Shown one piece after another: positions 62,443-64,000 of a stretch of DNA of 64,000 bases. Where the stretch lies: positions 15,237,679-15,301,678 of the forward strand of contig JBBMNZ010000002.1 in NCBI GenBank assembly GCA_037954325.1. Direction: 5' to 3'. Position 1 is the stretch's first letter, and every line of letters begins with the position of its first letter. Source of the DNA: Fistularia commersonii. Lineage: Eukaryota; Chordata; Actinopteri; Syngnathiformes; Fistulariidae. The notes under the pieces were generated by a model. The model was given only the letters and a program-made list of their open reading frames with translations, ran no database searches and was not told where the DNA came from. The translations under genes and the position numbers were made by a program.

Positions 62443-62770
62443 AGTTTCATTACAGAGGGTATTTGGATCAGCCATATAAAATGTTAGCTTTGAAATTTTT
62501 TAAAGGAGGCAAAAGGTCAGATGGAAAGTTCATAGTTAAAGGATCAAGACCGACTGGAGGCAGCAAACACATAATGCTCCAAAAGGACGGTATTTGCATT
62601 CATATAAGAGCAAAGTAAATTGAAAAGTCGAGGGGACAAAATACAAAGACTGAATAGGCTGAGAACTGCACATAAAAATTACAGGAGAATGTTCATTGCA
62701 ATAAATCAGAAGGTCTCTCCAATCGTTGAAATAAGCTGAAACACTTGAACATGTTCTTTAACAGTAAGTA

Positions 62771-64000
62771 CAGTTACTCCCAGAAATATTTGGACAGTGA
62801 CATAACCTTCATGATATGGGCTCTGCATGCCACCACACTGGATTTGAAATATAACGATTACAACGAAATTGAAGTGCAGACTTTTTAAGATTTAATTCAA
62901 GGGGTTGAACAAAAATATGATTAAACATGTAGGAATTGTAGCTATTTTTTTACAAACACTTATTTCAGGAGCTCAAAAGTAATTGGACAAATAAACATAA
63001 CCCTTGTAAAATGTTACTTTTCAATATTTTGTTGAGAATCCTTTGCAGGCAATGACTGCCTGAAGTCTGGAACCTATGGCATCACAACTGGGTTTCCTCC
63101 TTTGTAATGCTTTGCCAGGCCTTTACTGCAGCTGTCTTCAGTTGTTGCTTGTTGGTGGGTCTGCCTGAAGTTTGTCTTGAGCAAGTGAAATGCATGTTCG
63201 ATTGGCTTGAGATCTGGTGATTGACTGGGCCATTGTAGAATATCCCTCTTCTTTGCTTTAGCAGCATGTTTTGGATCATGGTCCACCTGTAGTGTGAAGC
63301 CCCATCCAATCAACTTTGCTGCATTTGGCTGAATCTGAGCAGAAAGTATATCCCTTAACACTTCAGAATTCATCTGGCTGCTTCTGTCTTTTGTCATATC
63401 ATCAATAAAGAGACACAAGAGAACAAGAGACTCAGTGTCACTGGAAGCCATGCAGGCCCATGCCATCACGCTGCCTCCACCATGTTTTACAAAAGATGTG
63501 GTGTGCTTTGGAACATGGGCTGTTCCAATTCTTTTCCACTTCTTCCCATCATTTTGGTACAGGTTGAGTTTAGTCTCATCTATCCAAAGAATGCTGTTCC
63601 AGAACTGGGCTGGCTTTTACAGATGCTTTTTGGCAAAGTCAATTCTGGCCTTCCTATTTTTCCTATTTTTGCTGATTAATGGTTTGCACCTGGTGAATCC
63701 TTTTATTAATACTTATGCAGTCTTCTCTTTATGGTAGACTTACATACTGACACACTTAATTCCCGGAGTGCTCTTCACTTGGGTGGATGTTATGAAGGGG
63801 TTTTTCTTCACCATGGAAAGGATTCTGCGATCATCCACCTCTGTTGTCTTCAGTGAAAACCCAGGCCTTTTTAAGCTCCCTAGCTCACTTGTGCTCTTTT
63901 TTTTCTCAGAATGTACCAAACTGTTGATTTGACCAATCCAACATTCCTGCTACCTCTCTGATGGATTTCTTGTTTTTTCAGCCTCAGGATGATCTGTTTC
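62771..64000 (-). mobile_element. Tc1-like transposon, broken, running off the window
   Basis: It starts after TA at 62769-62770 with CAGTTACTCCCAGAAATATT, a Tc1-type end. The minus-strand transposase reads WIDETKLNLYQ (first Asp), GGGSVMAWACMASS, DHDPKHAAKA (second Asp) and WPSQSPDLKPIEH (Glu) in one frame. An in-frame TAA at 63617-63619, shortly before the first Asp, kills it. The N-terminal half and the other terminus lie near or beyond the right edge. Confidence 0.85.

Overview
The window is nuclear DNA from a ray-finned (almost certainly teleost) fish. The evidence is spliced GT-AG genes with vertebrate proteins, the tight nkx2.3 / nkx3.3 homeobox pair, and a repeat load typical of fish: Tc1-like transposons, a tRNA-derived SINE, a hAT MITE and long CA/TA microsatellites. 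I cannot name the species. Five protein-coding genes were rebuilt exon by exon, each with consistent splice phases.

Layout: 1-6300 is mostly non-coding, with one convincing candidate exon of an unidentified minus-strand gene at 1707-1919 and a small retro-insertion with a 15-bp target duplication at 775-995. GC-rich DNA at 6300-7600 leads into nkx2.3 (+, 8967-10814). A 3-kb spacer with candidate regulatory sites follows, then nkx3.3 (+, 13864-15254), the bagpipe-type partner. About 12 kb without recognisable genes (15255-27510) precedes slc25a28 (mitoferrin-2, -, 27511-32207). Its upstream side carries two CRE-like sites and two CCAAT boxes. After a hAT MITE (32803-33386), pyroxd2 (+, 35969-42823, 16 exons) runs divergently from slc25a28. 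A decayed partial copy of pyroxd2 exons lies at 44.0-45.9 kb. The last gene (+, 47048-58975, 16 exons, 505 aa) encodes a TTC31-like protein with a basic/acidic N-terminal part, TPRs, an RRM and a CCCH zinc finger. Its sixth intron is a transposon graveyard. The window ends inside another broken Tc1-like element.

The genes do not form one pathway. nkx2.3 and nkx3.3 are the descendants of the ancient tinman-bagpipe pair and probably share regulatory DNA. slc25a28 (mitochondrial iron import) and pyroxd2 (a mitochondrial FAD oxidoreductase) are both mitochondrial neighbours. nkx2.3 next to slc25a28 matches human 10q24, with PYROXD2 in the same human region. nkx3.3 is absent from mammals. The TTC31-like gene may be an extra TTC31 paralogue that mammals do not keep at this locus. 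No bacterial-type system, CRISPR array or intact viral gene was seen.
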